Shown piece by piece: positions 30,318-39,073 of a stretch of 64,000 bases of DNA (its first letter is position 1; the number at the start of each line of letters is the position of its first letter). Position numbers and translations under genes: made by a program. The DNA is from Asterias rubens. Lineage: Eukaryota; Echinodermata; Asteroidea; Forcipulatida; Asteriidae. The notes below the pieces were generated by a model. It did no database searches. It saw only the letters and a program-made list of their open reading frames with translations, and was not told the DNA's origin. The stretch lies in NCBI RefSeq assembly GCF_902459465.1, contig NC_047077.1, forward strand, positions 1,550,001 to 1,614,000, given 5' to 3'.

Positions 30318-32333
30318 CTGAAAGATTAACAAGTAAAAAAGGTTGAATACTCTTATAAAAAGGTGCATGTTTGTTTGAGAACTGCAGAAGTTTAATTGTC
30401 AAAGACTAGCCTTCACAGTTGGTGTATCTCAACATATGCATAAAATAACAAACCTGTGAAAATTTTAGCTCAATCGGTCATCGAAGTTGCGAGATAATAA
30501 TGAAAGAAAAATAACCCTTGCAACACGAAGTTGTGTGCGTTTAGATGGTTGAATCCGAGACCTCAAGTTCTAAACTTGAGGTCTTGAAATCAAACTCGTA
30601 GAAAATTACTTCTTTCTCGAAAACTATGGCACTTCAGAGGGAGCCGTTTCTCACATTGTTTTATACCATCAACCTCTCCCCATTACTCATCACCAAGAAA
30701 GGTTTCATGCCAATAATTATTTTGAGTACATGTAGTTACCAAAAGTGTCCACTGCCTTTAAGACTGGTCTTGTCTCGAGTTAGGACCAGCTAGAAGTTTT
30801 TAATATGACTAATCCTAAGTTAGGACTAGTCCAGACTCTTTGTGATGTAGACCCCTGGACACCTTGGTTAGTGTCAAACACCAGTATTCTCACTAGGTGT
30901 ATCCCCCAACATCCATAAAATAACAAATGTGTGAAAATTTTGATTCAATTGGTCATTGATTGCAAGAAAATAAAGAAAGAAAAAAACACTCATAAATAAT
31001 GTGAGGTGAGGAGAATGGTAACAGTCTAAAGATCGGTTAAGATCAGTTAAATATTTTTGCATGGACATCTTCACAATTCACCAATCAGTGTTTTAAGATC
31101 AGGATTAATGCAAACAAGAATCCTTGTGTGTAATGACGACCCACAATTTGACAAAATAATCAACTAAAAATTACCTACATGCAACTGTAAGGTGGGCATG
31201 TGGTTTGGTGCGGCATCTGTCGTAGTCAATCCAGCTTCCTTTTCTCTATGCCATCTCTTCTCTACTTTAATGCACTTTTTAAGGATTTTCTCAATGTTGG
31301 GATTGTTTAGTTTTGCAGACGTGAAAACACTTAACTCCATTGGTAACTTGAGGTCCCGATACTGACAAATAATAGGTATCACTGTGGCTTTCTTACTAGG
31401 GTTTTCTATAGACTGTATGAGTGCTGCTTGATACTGATGTTCACACCAAAAATCGGTCAAAAAGTTGGTAGTAAGAAGAAGAACAGTATAAGAGCTATTG
31501 TTGTACACATCTTCAAAAGATTTGAATTTTGTCTGACTTGGACGAAAGTCATCAGGTGTGGCAACTTTCCAGTTTGCTTTCTTGGCAATATCAATGAACT
31601 GTTCGGCTTCACTCTGGTCGTGCTCACTGTACAGCAGCAAAACGTCATAATGTTCATCATCTTCTTCTGGAGGTTTCAGGGCGATTGGTTTTACCGGTGG
31701 TTCAGATGCTGATTCTTGGAAGTGTGTTTGAGTGACAGGCACTTGGTCTTGTTGAGGCGTCCGAGATGTAGCATTGGTGGCTTTAGGTGTGGTGGGAGGC
31801 AGTGATTCTTGGGGTGTAGCTGTTTGAGTCGCATCATCATCCAAGGGAATAGCTTGAGCTATAGCCTCCATCTCTGATTGATATGAAATCCTGTTAGTTT
31901 CACCTGCATTCGCACTGACACAATCAGCTCCTCCTACAGTTTCACACCTATCGCTGACATCATGACCTCGGTGTTCCCCTCTCCTGATTTCATGTTGAAG
32001 CAAGTCAGGTGTAACGGATTCGTAACTCTGCCCCTTGGACTGTGCTAGAGTTGGGAACTTCTTCTGTGTATCATCTGGATCGGCGCAATGTGAAGTTATC
32101 TGCATTTTCTTAATTTTATTGCAAAGATTGATTTCAGAAGAGTTGTCATTTTCATGATCAGGCTGGTTTGTTTGACCTAAAAATGGTTGCACTTGACGGC
32201 ACATTTCTTGAGACTTTGGTATGGACTCATTTAGAGGCATTGCGTCTGTCTCTAAACTGTCTTCCTTTATAGGTTTATCATGCCTATTATCCAGTCTACT
32301 GGAATCGAAATCTTTTCCACAAGACTCAGACAT
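29979..32333 (-). CDS. TICAM-like TIR adaptor with C-terminal Death domain
   Basis: Seen: two coding exons, 32333-31179 and 30317-29979, joined in phase 0 (CAT|gtaggt ... ctttcag|CCA), giving 497 residues. Residues 1-225 are low-complexity (Ser/Thr/Pro/Gln/acidic). The TIR domain (229-360) has box 1 YDVLLLYSEHD, a BB-loop region FRPSQTKFKSF, and NFLTDFWCEHQYQAAL followed by TVIPI. Residues 416-493 look like a Death domain (LCVRLD, ENDWRRLA, SPTAKIL) of the UNC5/NF-kB-like type. Known: TIR adaptors link Toll-like receptors to NF-kB/IRF pathways, MyD88 is Death-TIR, and TICAM proteins carry a WC..Q pattern like the one here. The TIR-then-Death order is unusual. The ATG at 32333 has A at -3; an acceptor-like site near 32433 suggests a non-coding upstream exon. 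AATAAA lies at 29593-29588. A TRAF6-type PxExxD motif at 221-226 is weak. Confidence 0.82.
30391..31010. mobile_element. Two MITE family 1 copies in the TIR-Death intron
   Basis: 30391-30761 lacks its left terminus and ends gtgtccactgcctttaa. 30855-31010 is a second, truncated copy (cctggacaccttggttagtg, ctaggtgtatcccccaacat). A palindromic MITE remnant (gttaggaccagc, ctaagttaggactagtcc) lies between them. Confidence 0.65.
31179..32333 (-). CDS. TIR-Death adaptor, coding exon 1 (N-terminal tail and TIR)
   Basis: Residues 1-385 in one open exon. The ATG at 32333-32331 is chosen because no ATG precedes it in frame before the exon edge. A short overlapping upstream ORF (32349-32326) may modulate initiation. 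The donor is CAT|gtaggt; the alternative GTAG|gtaatt would hit an immediate stop after splicing. Confidence 0.85.
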
Positions 32334-32349
32334 CTTGAGAATTGTCCAT
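32326..32349 (-). promoter_or_regulatory. Overlapping upstream ORF (7 codons)
   Basis: An ATG at 32349-32347 opens a 7-codon frame (MDNSQDV) whose stop ends at 32326, overlapping the adaptor start codon at 32333 by 8 nt in a different frame. Such overlapping uORFs usually reduce main-frame initiation. Whether it is in the mature mRNA is inferred. Confidence 0.35.
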
Positions 32350-32489
32350 AACAGATGAACCAATGGATGGAGTAATCAGAATCTGATGAGATGAAAACTT
32401 CAGTTACAAATGTAAGAAGATTCACCGAACCTGTAAAAACACAAATAAAAATGCCAAATTAAATATAAACAGAACTTGAATGATCTGGG

Positions 32490-32600
32490 GTCGATTTCAC
32501 AAAGAAATGGGACTAGTCCTAACTTTAGAACTACATGTAGTTGGACGAGTAACTCGAGATGACTAGGCTTGACTCTTTGTGTGAAACCCACCCCTGAAAT
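32490..32600. mobile_element. Palindromic MITE (hairpin family 2)
   Basis: gggtcgatttcacaaagaaa ... gactctttgtgtgaaacccaccc with gactagtcctaacttt and ggacgagtaactcgag inside. Related to 37328-37498. Lies just upstream of the TIR-Death gene. Confidence 0.65.
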
Positions 32601-33028
32601 ATTAAAAAGATTTAACTTTAATGTTTGTTGGTTTTGTGGTCTGTTCTGGCCGAGTGGTGCTCCTTGAAGGAAAACAAGGTTTTGTCTGGCTCCCTCAACA
32701 AAAGGACATTGACACAATTAATTACTACAATTGAGTTGGTACTGGAGTACTGGAGTACAGGTGTGTCGGGGCTGGCAATATTTTTTCTTTCTGCAGCAGA
32801 CTTTGTCAATGCAGTCTTAACATTTCTTCCCAATCCCAATCCCTCTATTTAAATGTTGACTCATGTATAGCCACTGAAAGGGGTGATTACAAGGCAGTGC
32901 AGACAGTGCGTGTGCGCTGTCCATTTACGATGCCCCCCGTTTCTCAAATATACAGCACACATATGTAATGCAGAGTCGTTTAGTCCGACTCGTTTGCATC
33001 TCGACCAGTTTTCGATCTACTGTACTGG

Positions 33029-33715
33029 TAGTTGCGATATTGTAAACCTCCTCCCGACGGCCGGCAGGCCGGAGGGTTACGAGATTGTTTCGAGCGGCAA
33101 TGGTTAATCTGGTCCAACACGTACAATTTTGACAGCTAGTCACCAGATTTGCCCCATTTTTACCACTTTCAAAAATCATGACACAAATTCTGAGGGTACG
33201 AACTTAATCCGCAATGTCTAATGCAGCCTGCCATAATACTCAAAACACCATTTAGGAAATATTTCGAAGACAAATGGACAAAAACTTACCAGATCCCGGA
33301 GCGAATTCCCAGGTTCATATTTTGAACCTGTCGCATCGCCTTGCAAATGCATTATTTTGTTGTTGGGCTAAACCATTCTGTAAAAGGGGTGTTACAATGT
33401 TGCAGTGCTGCAGTGTGTGCGTGCATGCCATTATGAGTGAACGGCGTGCAATGCAACCGGACAGCGCGCACACGCACTGCAACATTGTAACACCGGTGCG
33501 ACAGGTTATATGGCAGGCTGCATTAGACATTGCGGATTAAGTTCGTACCCTCAGAATTTGTGTCATGATTTTTGAAAGTGGTAAAAGTGGGGCAAATCTG
33601 GTGACTAGCTGTTGAAATTGTACGTGTTGGACCAGATTAACCGTTGCCGCACGAACCGAACTCATAACCCTCCGGCCTGGCGGCCGTCGGGAGGAGGGTT
33701 ACATTATTGCAACTA
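33029..33715. mobile_element. Long-arm foldback element with 9-bp target duplication (copy 1)
   Basis: Ends TAGTTGCG and CAACTA. Flanks 33020-33028 and 33716-33724 are both CTGTACTGG. Arms of about 200 bp (33029-33245, 33510-33715) are inverted, around a GC-richer centre that is itself palindromic (gggtgttacaatgttgcagt / actgcaacattgtaacac). A 9-bp duplication with long TIRs fits a non-autonomous Mutator-like element. No ORF. Confidence 0.85.
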
Positions 33716-34094
33716 CTGTACTGGTACCTGCAGGTACAGCACCGGTGACCAAAAATCAAAGCTTTGAACATATTGAGAAGTCAAAAAACGTGAGAGCTGC
33801 GACAGAAGAACAACGGGGAGTCACCAAGTAAAAATTGAATTTGTCAAAGATTTTGTTGAGTTTGTGAATGTAGTAACCACAAAAAAGGCAATGCAAAAAT
33901 GCAAGCGTTCTGAAAGTGTGGGTAAAATTTTTGTTGTGTACACAAAGGAAACTAAAATAGTAAGTGCCTAGTTAGGAGGCCCACAATGTACGACCTCTAT
34001 AAAAGGCTTGAAGCTTGAAGTAAGGCAGGGGAGCCTATACTAAAAATAGTTTCTAGATCGAGATAAAAGTAGAAAGAAAGTAGAAACTAGAGAA

Positions 34095-34245
34095 GGAATG
34101 CAGACAACTCGTCCGTCGGACAACTCGTCCGTTCGGACAGCTCGACGGTTCAGACAACTCGACGGTTCGGACAACTCAACGGTTCGGACAACTCGACTTT
34201 GAGACAACTCGACGGATGGCCAAGACAATTCGACAGTTGAGCGGC
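34095..34245. repeat. 17-bp minisatellite
   Basis: Seven or more units of the type gacaactcgacggttcg, some exact over 15 bp. Same family as 24715 and 35405. Confidence 0.85.
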
Positions 34246-34577
34246 CGACCTCTGTTACTGTCATGTTTACACAAACTTTCCTGTATAATTCCTGCGATTC
34301 TATAGTACTGATCATTATTGTTTACCAATTATTATTTATCACAATAAGTGTTGATGTTCCAGTGAAGCCATACTTGCAGAAACATCTGTTACTTTTATTT
34401 ACTTTATTGCAACAACAATAACAACTCGAAATGCCGCGGGGTCATGGTAAAAAACAATAAAAAAATCAATTGTCCGTTTTTCCAGATATAAACCCACCCA
34501 TCATAATATACCCCCTCCCCCCGGGGAACGCCCTTGCATCATTGCCAAGTCGCTAGTCAGTACATCCCCACCCCAGG

Positions 34578-35362
34578 TAGTTGCGATAACGTAACCCTCC
34601 TGCCGACGGCGGAGCCAGAGGGTTACGAGTCACTCCCATTAGATGCAGGGCGAAATGGTCAAACAGGTACAATTTCGACAGCTAGTCAACAGATTTGCTC
34701 AATTTTTACCCCTTTCGAAAATCATGACATAAATTCTATGAACACGACCTTAATCCTCAAAATGAATAACATTCAAAACACCATTGAGAAAGTATTTTGA
34801 AATAAAGTACAAAAACTTACCAGATCCCGGAGCGAAACAGTCACAAATTTCCCAGGTTCTATTTTGAACCTGTCGCTTCGCCATTTTGTGACTTCCCGAT
34901 GTTCATTGCTGTTGGACTAAAACCATTAAAGCACTGCCGCACTGCAGCACCCCTTGTAACACCCCTTTTACAAAATGGTTTAGTCAAACTCGGCTGTGGC
35001 TCGGTCGGCAGGTAGTCAATTCAATTGGCTGGTACCTGCGGTTGGGTTCAGCACTTGGGGTCAGCGCATGGTAACCAGCGACAGGTTCAAAAATAGAACA
35101 TGGGAAATTTGTGACTGTTTCGCTCCCGGAATCTGGTAAGTTTTTGTCCTTTTTTTTCAAAATATTTTCTCAATTGTGTTTTTGAATGTTATTCATTAGA
35201 CATTGAGATTAAGTTCGTGTTCATAGAATTTGTGTCATTATTTTTTAAAGTGGTAAAAAATGAGCAAATCAGTTGACTAAAATATTTCGCCCTGCATCGA
35301 ATATGAGTGACTCGTAACCCTCCGGCTACGCCGTCGGCAGGAGGGTTACGTTATCGCAACTA
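34578..35362. mobile_element. Long-arm foldback element with 9-bp target duplication (copy 2)
   Basis: Ends TAGTTGCGATAACGTAACCC and its inverse. Flanks 34569-34577 and 35363-35371 are both CACCCCAGG. Arms of over 300 bp include cttaccagatcccggagcga / cgctcccggaatctggtaag. Diverged from copy 1 (33029-33715) but with the same layout. Confidence 0.87.
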
Positions 35363-35404
35363 CACCCCAGGCCGCTATTTACCCCTCCCGCCCCGCGCTG
35401 AGCC

Positions 35405-35500
35405 CCGTCACGGCCATCCGTCGACTTGTCTTGACCCCAAGTCGAGTTGTCTGACGGTTAAATAAATCATCCGTCGAGTTGTCCGAACCGATTTGTCTGG
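35405..35500. repeat. 17-bp minisatellite, inverted orientation
   Basis: ccgtcgacttgtct, agtcgagttgtctgacggtt, ccgtcgagttgtccgaac: the reverse complement of the unit at 34095. Confidence 0.7.
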
Positions 35501-35549
35501 TCTCCTAGAGAGAAGTACCTCAGTAGTCTGGTACGTAAGTGGTAGGAAT

Positions 35550-35992
35550 GCTGGTCATCTCGCCACCTGACAAGCTCGCCACCAACAAAGTCGCCCCCTG
35601 CAAAGTCGCCCCTACCCGGCTCGCCCTGGTTTGAAACAAAGTCGCCCCCTGGCAATGTCGCCCCCAAACAATGTCGCCCCCTAGCCAAGTCGCCTAGCAA
35701 AAATTTCGTATGAAGTAATGTAATGTGCTTGTGGAAGGTCTAACCCTACCCTAACCCTAATCCTTTAAAGGGTTAACCCTAACCCTAACCTAAACTATTT
35801 TCTGGGGGCGACTTTGCTAGGGGCGACATTGGCTGGGGCCCTGGGGGCGACATTGTCAGGGGGCGACTTTGCTAGGGGGCGACATTGTTTGGGGGCGACA
35901 TTGTCAGGGGGTGACTTTGTAACAACTCGGGGCGAGCCAGTTAGGGGGCGACTTTGTTGGTGGCGAGCTTGCTAGGTGGCGAGATGACCAGC
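35550..35992. repeat. Palindromic gtcgccccc element with telomere-like centre
   Basis: Arms start gctggtcatctcgccacctg (35550) and end ggtggcgagatgaccagc (35992). Both arms are strings of aagtcgccccc / gggggcgactt units about 17-20 bp apart. The centre (35739-35797) is CCCTAA-type sequence (ctaccctaaccctaa, ttaaccctaaccctaacc) on both sides of a small ctttaaag palindrome. No TSD found. Confidence 0.82.
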
Positions 35993-36159
35993 CCCCAGTT
36001 CCCCAGTTGTGGTACACGACGTAGAGGTCACTGTTCAGTTTCAGATTTTCACTCACCTTGTTAAAACTGTGTGTGACGAAGTAAACATCAGCTGCAATAA
36101 CCTCGTTTTTACCAGCTTTCAGATTTAGTCACGATAGAAGTATTTGGAGTTGGCCAACC

Positions 36160-36375
36160 ATGGAGGAAAAGGGTCTGAAAAAGCTCTCGGTCGGCAAAGA
36201 CACGTCTCTTCGGTACGGTAATTCTCTCCGCCAATACCAAGTATCCAGCTTTCGCAGGAGGGCGCCCTGTACATTAAATTTAGGACGGATTGAGAATCAA
36301 TTGGATGCTATCGAGAGTGGCTCGGCTTCGGCGGCCAAAGCTGTGGTTTGTGTCTTATTTTTTCCTCCATGCTAA
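36160..36375 (+). CDS. Candidate first coding exon of an unrecognised gene
   Basis: ATG at 36160 in a strong Kozak context (ccaaccATGG) opens a 71-codon frame: MEEKGLKKLSVGKDTSLRYG, then a basic stretch SSFRRRAPCTLNLGRIEN and QLDAIESGSASAAK. Composition and codon use look coding, and sequence 5' of the ATG is free of obvious repeats back to 36000. It could splice out after the SAAKAV region, but no strong donor is visible and I see no downstream plus-strand exon. It may instead be chance or a retro-copy fragment. I do not recognise it. Confidence 0.3.
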   Translation: MEEKGLKKLSVGKDTSLRYGNSLRQYQVSSFRRRAPCTLNLGRIENQLDAIESGSASAAKAVVCVLFFPPC

Positions 36376-36559
36376 TACCAAGGACGACCAATCATTCTTC
36401 TTCACTATTGTTTTTGCAGCCAGGGGCCAAAGCCAAAGGCAAAATATCTTGAAGACTCGAGAGGGGGGATGGGTAGCGGCTTCCATCAGTAATTGGGTAG
36501 ACATTTTCACTTCGGCACTAATTTCTAAAAATAGCATATGGGTTTTTTCTAAATGACAT

Positions 36560-37060
36560 CATGTTTATTAAAGGTAACACCCTTGGTGTAAACAGCAAAG
36601 TGCAATGACCCCATAACGCGCCGCCCCCCCCCCTCCTATTGTCCTCAATTGAGTTCTCTTAGAATACGAATTCTGATCAAATGATATTTGGGGGAATTCT
36701 TGATGTAGAATGATATTCACATTACTTCAGAGTGAAATGTTTCCCCCAAAGGCGCTGTAGACTTCTAACTGAAAGTGTACTTTATTGTCCCGTTTATTAA
36801 AAAGTGATTATAAATCCTAATTCCAGTTCATCCCTTGAACTTTCGTCACCTCAAAATGAAAAGTCAGTTGAGAAACAAGTTGCTTTTCAGAGAACTACAT
36901 GTATTACTATCATAAATGATTCCAGATTTCAAAACGCTTTTTAAAAATACCGATAATTTTGTTTTTTTTAAATGGCGATTGTTTTATTACATTATTATTA
37001 CTTAATTATTAATGAGTTTGTTGAACTTCACCGAACTGAGATCAATATGTTTAAAAGCAC
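36560..37060. other. Unassigned AT-rich stretch
   Basis: No gene or recognised repeat apart from a C-run at 36622-36634. Confidence 0.4.
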
Positions 37061-37064
37061 TTCA

Positions 37065-37511
37065 CACGTTTGGGAACTACTCAACATAATTATCAGCATA
37101 AAACTTGCTAAGTAAATGAAGGAGAGCTATTAATAGTAACAAACTGGAGAAATAGTTTTTAGAAAAAGAGGTACTCCCTAAAAATGTTTGAATCTGATAT
37201 GAAGCCTTTCTCAGCCATCTGAAAACACAAATTAAATGCAACAAGGGTGGCTTTTCTTTCAGTCCAAATTTTCACAGAATGCTATTTTATGCAATGCTGG
37301 TCTTTGACAATTACCAACCGTGTCCAGGGGTGGATTTCACAAAGGTAGTCCTAACTTAGGACTAGTCCTAGGCAATGCTAAGAGATAAGACTGGTCCTAA
37401 GTTAGGACCAGTAACCCATCCTAACTTAGGACTGTTCCTATCTCTTAGCATTGCCTAGGACTAGTCCTAAGTTAAGACTACCTTTGTGAAATCCACCCCA
37501 GTGCCTTTAAA
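37065..37511. mobile_element. MITE family 1 copy carrying a nested insertion
   Basis: Family-1 interior (caacataattatcagcataa, ggagagctatta, tctttgacaattaccaacc) ends gtgtccag, is interrupted at 37328-37498, then resumes cagtgcctttaa. Removing the insert and one CAG restores the usual terminus. Confidence 0.8.
37328..37498. mobile_element. Palindromic MITE (hairpin family 2), 3-bp CAG duplication
   Basis: 171 bp, two arms of about 82 bp that are near-exact reverse complements (gggtggatttcacaaaggta ... tacctttgtgaaatccaccc). Flanked by CAG at 37325-37327 and 37499-37501. A 3-bp CWG duplication is typical of PIF/Harbinger elements. Confidence 0.85.
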
Positions 37512-37699
37512 GGGGGGGGGGACTGTTGCCATGATCACAGCAGGCCTGTGACGTACATGGAATTGTGACCTCTCATTCAGTTGCCCTGGCCGCCACATCA
37601 GTCAGAAGAATGGTTGTGTCCTTTTTATGTGACAGCCAGAGCACACACATACAGTAACTGGGTTCAAGTTTAGGCCCGACACATCAAGAAAGCAATGAA

Positions 37700-37880
37700 G
37701 GCCATTGCCTCCATGCCCCATGGCCATTGGCTTGGTGCCCTTAAAATGGTCCAGTAAAAATTTACAATTTCCTCATAGGGTGCAATTTACCAAGGATAAA
37801 ATGTCTTGGTGCCCTTGCCCCTGCCACAGTACAGAATTGCTGATCATGATGACAGTCACCCCCCCCCCCCCCCTTTATTG
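37700..37880. repeat. Fragment of the caaggcaatg repeat
   Basis: gccccatggccattggcttg, ggtgcccttaaaatggtcc and taccaaggataaaatgtctt match, inverted, the tandem array at 62040-62800. A C-run follows at 37858-37873. Confidence 0.6.
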
Positions 37881-37920
37881 TTTGACTTTACTTTAGATAA
37901 TTAGTTCCAAAAAATATTTG

Positions 37921-38025
37921 GCGGCCCGACGTTGCGACCCTAGCAGAGTCTTTTTTTTTTAAGGCCTTTTTTAGCCTTTGAGAAAGACTCTGCTATAATC
38001 GAAACGTCAGGCTGTATACCATACA
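37921..38025. repeat. Foldback fragment (cgaaacgtc motif)
   Basis: gcccgacgttgcgaccctag, cagagtct and the inverse agactctgctataatcgaaa, cgtcaggc form a hairpin around a T-rich loop. Similar motifs end Penelope-like elements. Confidence 0.6.
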
Positions 38026-38030
38026 TACAT

Positions 38031-39073
38031 GTAGGTCTTTTTGATTGATAAGCAGTTTGCAACAGGCAGTTAAGTTTTCTTAGATTTAGTTGCAACAATA
38101 GCACAAAAAGAGACAATCCGACAAATTCTCATGCAAAACTTATTACTGGTTTATTCACAACAAATATCATAAATGAGCATCTAATTATTATACAAAAGGT
38201 TGCATATGGAAATATTTGATAACAGGTAATGTCATACATTATCTTGGGTTCAGAATCGAGTATTTGAACATAATTGGAGGCATGTCAACGTAACGTGGCA
38301 TAAAAAATACACCTCTGCAATTTGGTGACACATTACAGGTACATCTTCTCTCATTACAGTCAAGTCTTTTATAACAAGATTGGTGAGATAGGCCCAATTA
38401 CCTCTTTTAAGAGGACAGTAAACAAATAAAAATTTAAGCAGAAATGAGATTTGAAACTTAAGAAACAAGTATAACCTCATTATACCAGTGCTCTTGGTAA
38501 CAAAGGTTGACCATAGCCTTTGAATTGACCTGCAGCACACAAAGCATTTTGTCATGGTGCCCTGTGTTTTTGCTGTGGCGTTCTTTGTAAATTTCCAATA
38601 CAGCCCTGCAGCCGATTTCACAAAACTTTACGCAACTGCGTAAGTCCCCATGTGCAACATTTATTGCGTAAGTTGAGCCATAAACGTTGCGCAAGTGGAC
38701 TTACGCAGTAAAAAGTTGATGTTCCCCATCAAAAACTACATGTAAGTTCAAGGCATAAAACTGTAGAATTTGGTAACTTGTGTTTGCATAGAAACATTGA
38801 ATTTCTAACATTTCAAGCCCTTCAAAAATAAACGAATGTGTTGGGGGAATGAGGCGGTAGGGATCCAACATAAAACTCGAATCGTTTGATTTTGGAGGAT
38901 CATTGAGGTGGTATCCTACAAAATTTTACAGTATACAAAACAGTTGATTAGGAAGGATTCAGACATTACAGCAGTAGGGATCCTACAAAAAATACATTGT
39001 TGGATAAATTGAGAGAATTCATCATTCTGTTTTGTTTACTTGAACTGGCGAGATATCCTCAGTGTTTTCTTTT
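38031..39073. other. 3' flank of the zinc-finger gene
   Basis: No second gene seen. Contains an AATAAA on the minus strand near 38660 and a degraded MITE (cagccgatttcacaaaactt ... acttacgcagt) at 38600-38715. Confidence 0.45.

Noticed and set aside
32334-32363. Extending the TIR-Death protein upstream of 32333
   Set aside because: The in-frame extension starts with TTG, not ATG; the first true ATG is at 32333.
37975-38025. Second cgaaacgtc hairpin as a ribozyme
   Set aside because: No CUGAUGA core in the expected place; only the generic hairpin is supported.
38250-38621. 123-residue minus-strand open frame
   Set aside because: No motif, AT-rich, lies in the zinc-finger 3' flank and partly in a MITE.
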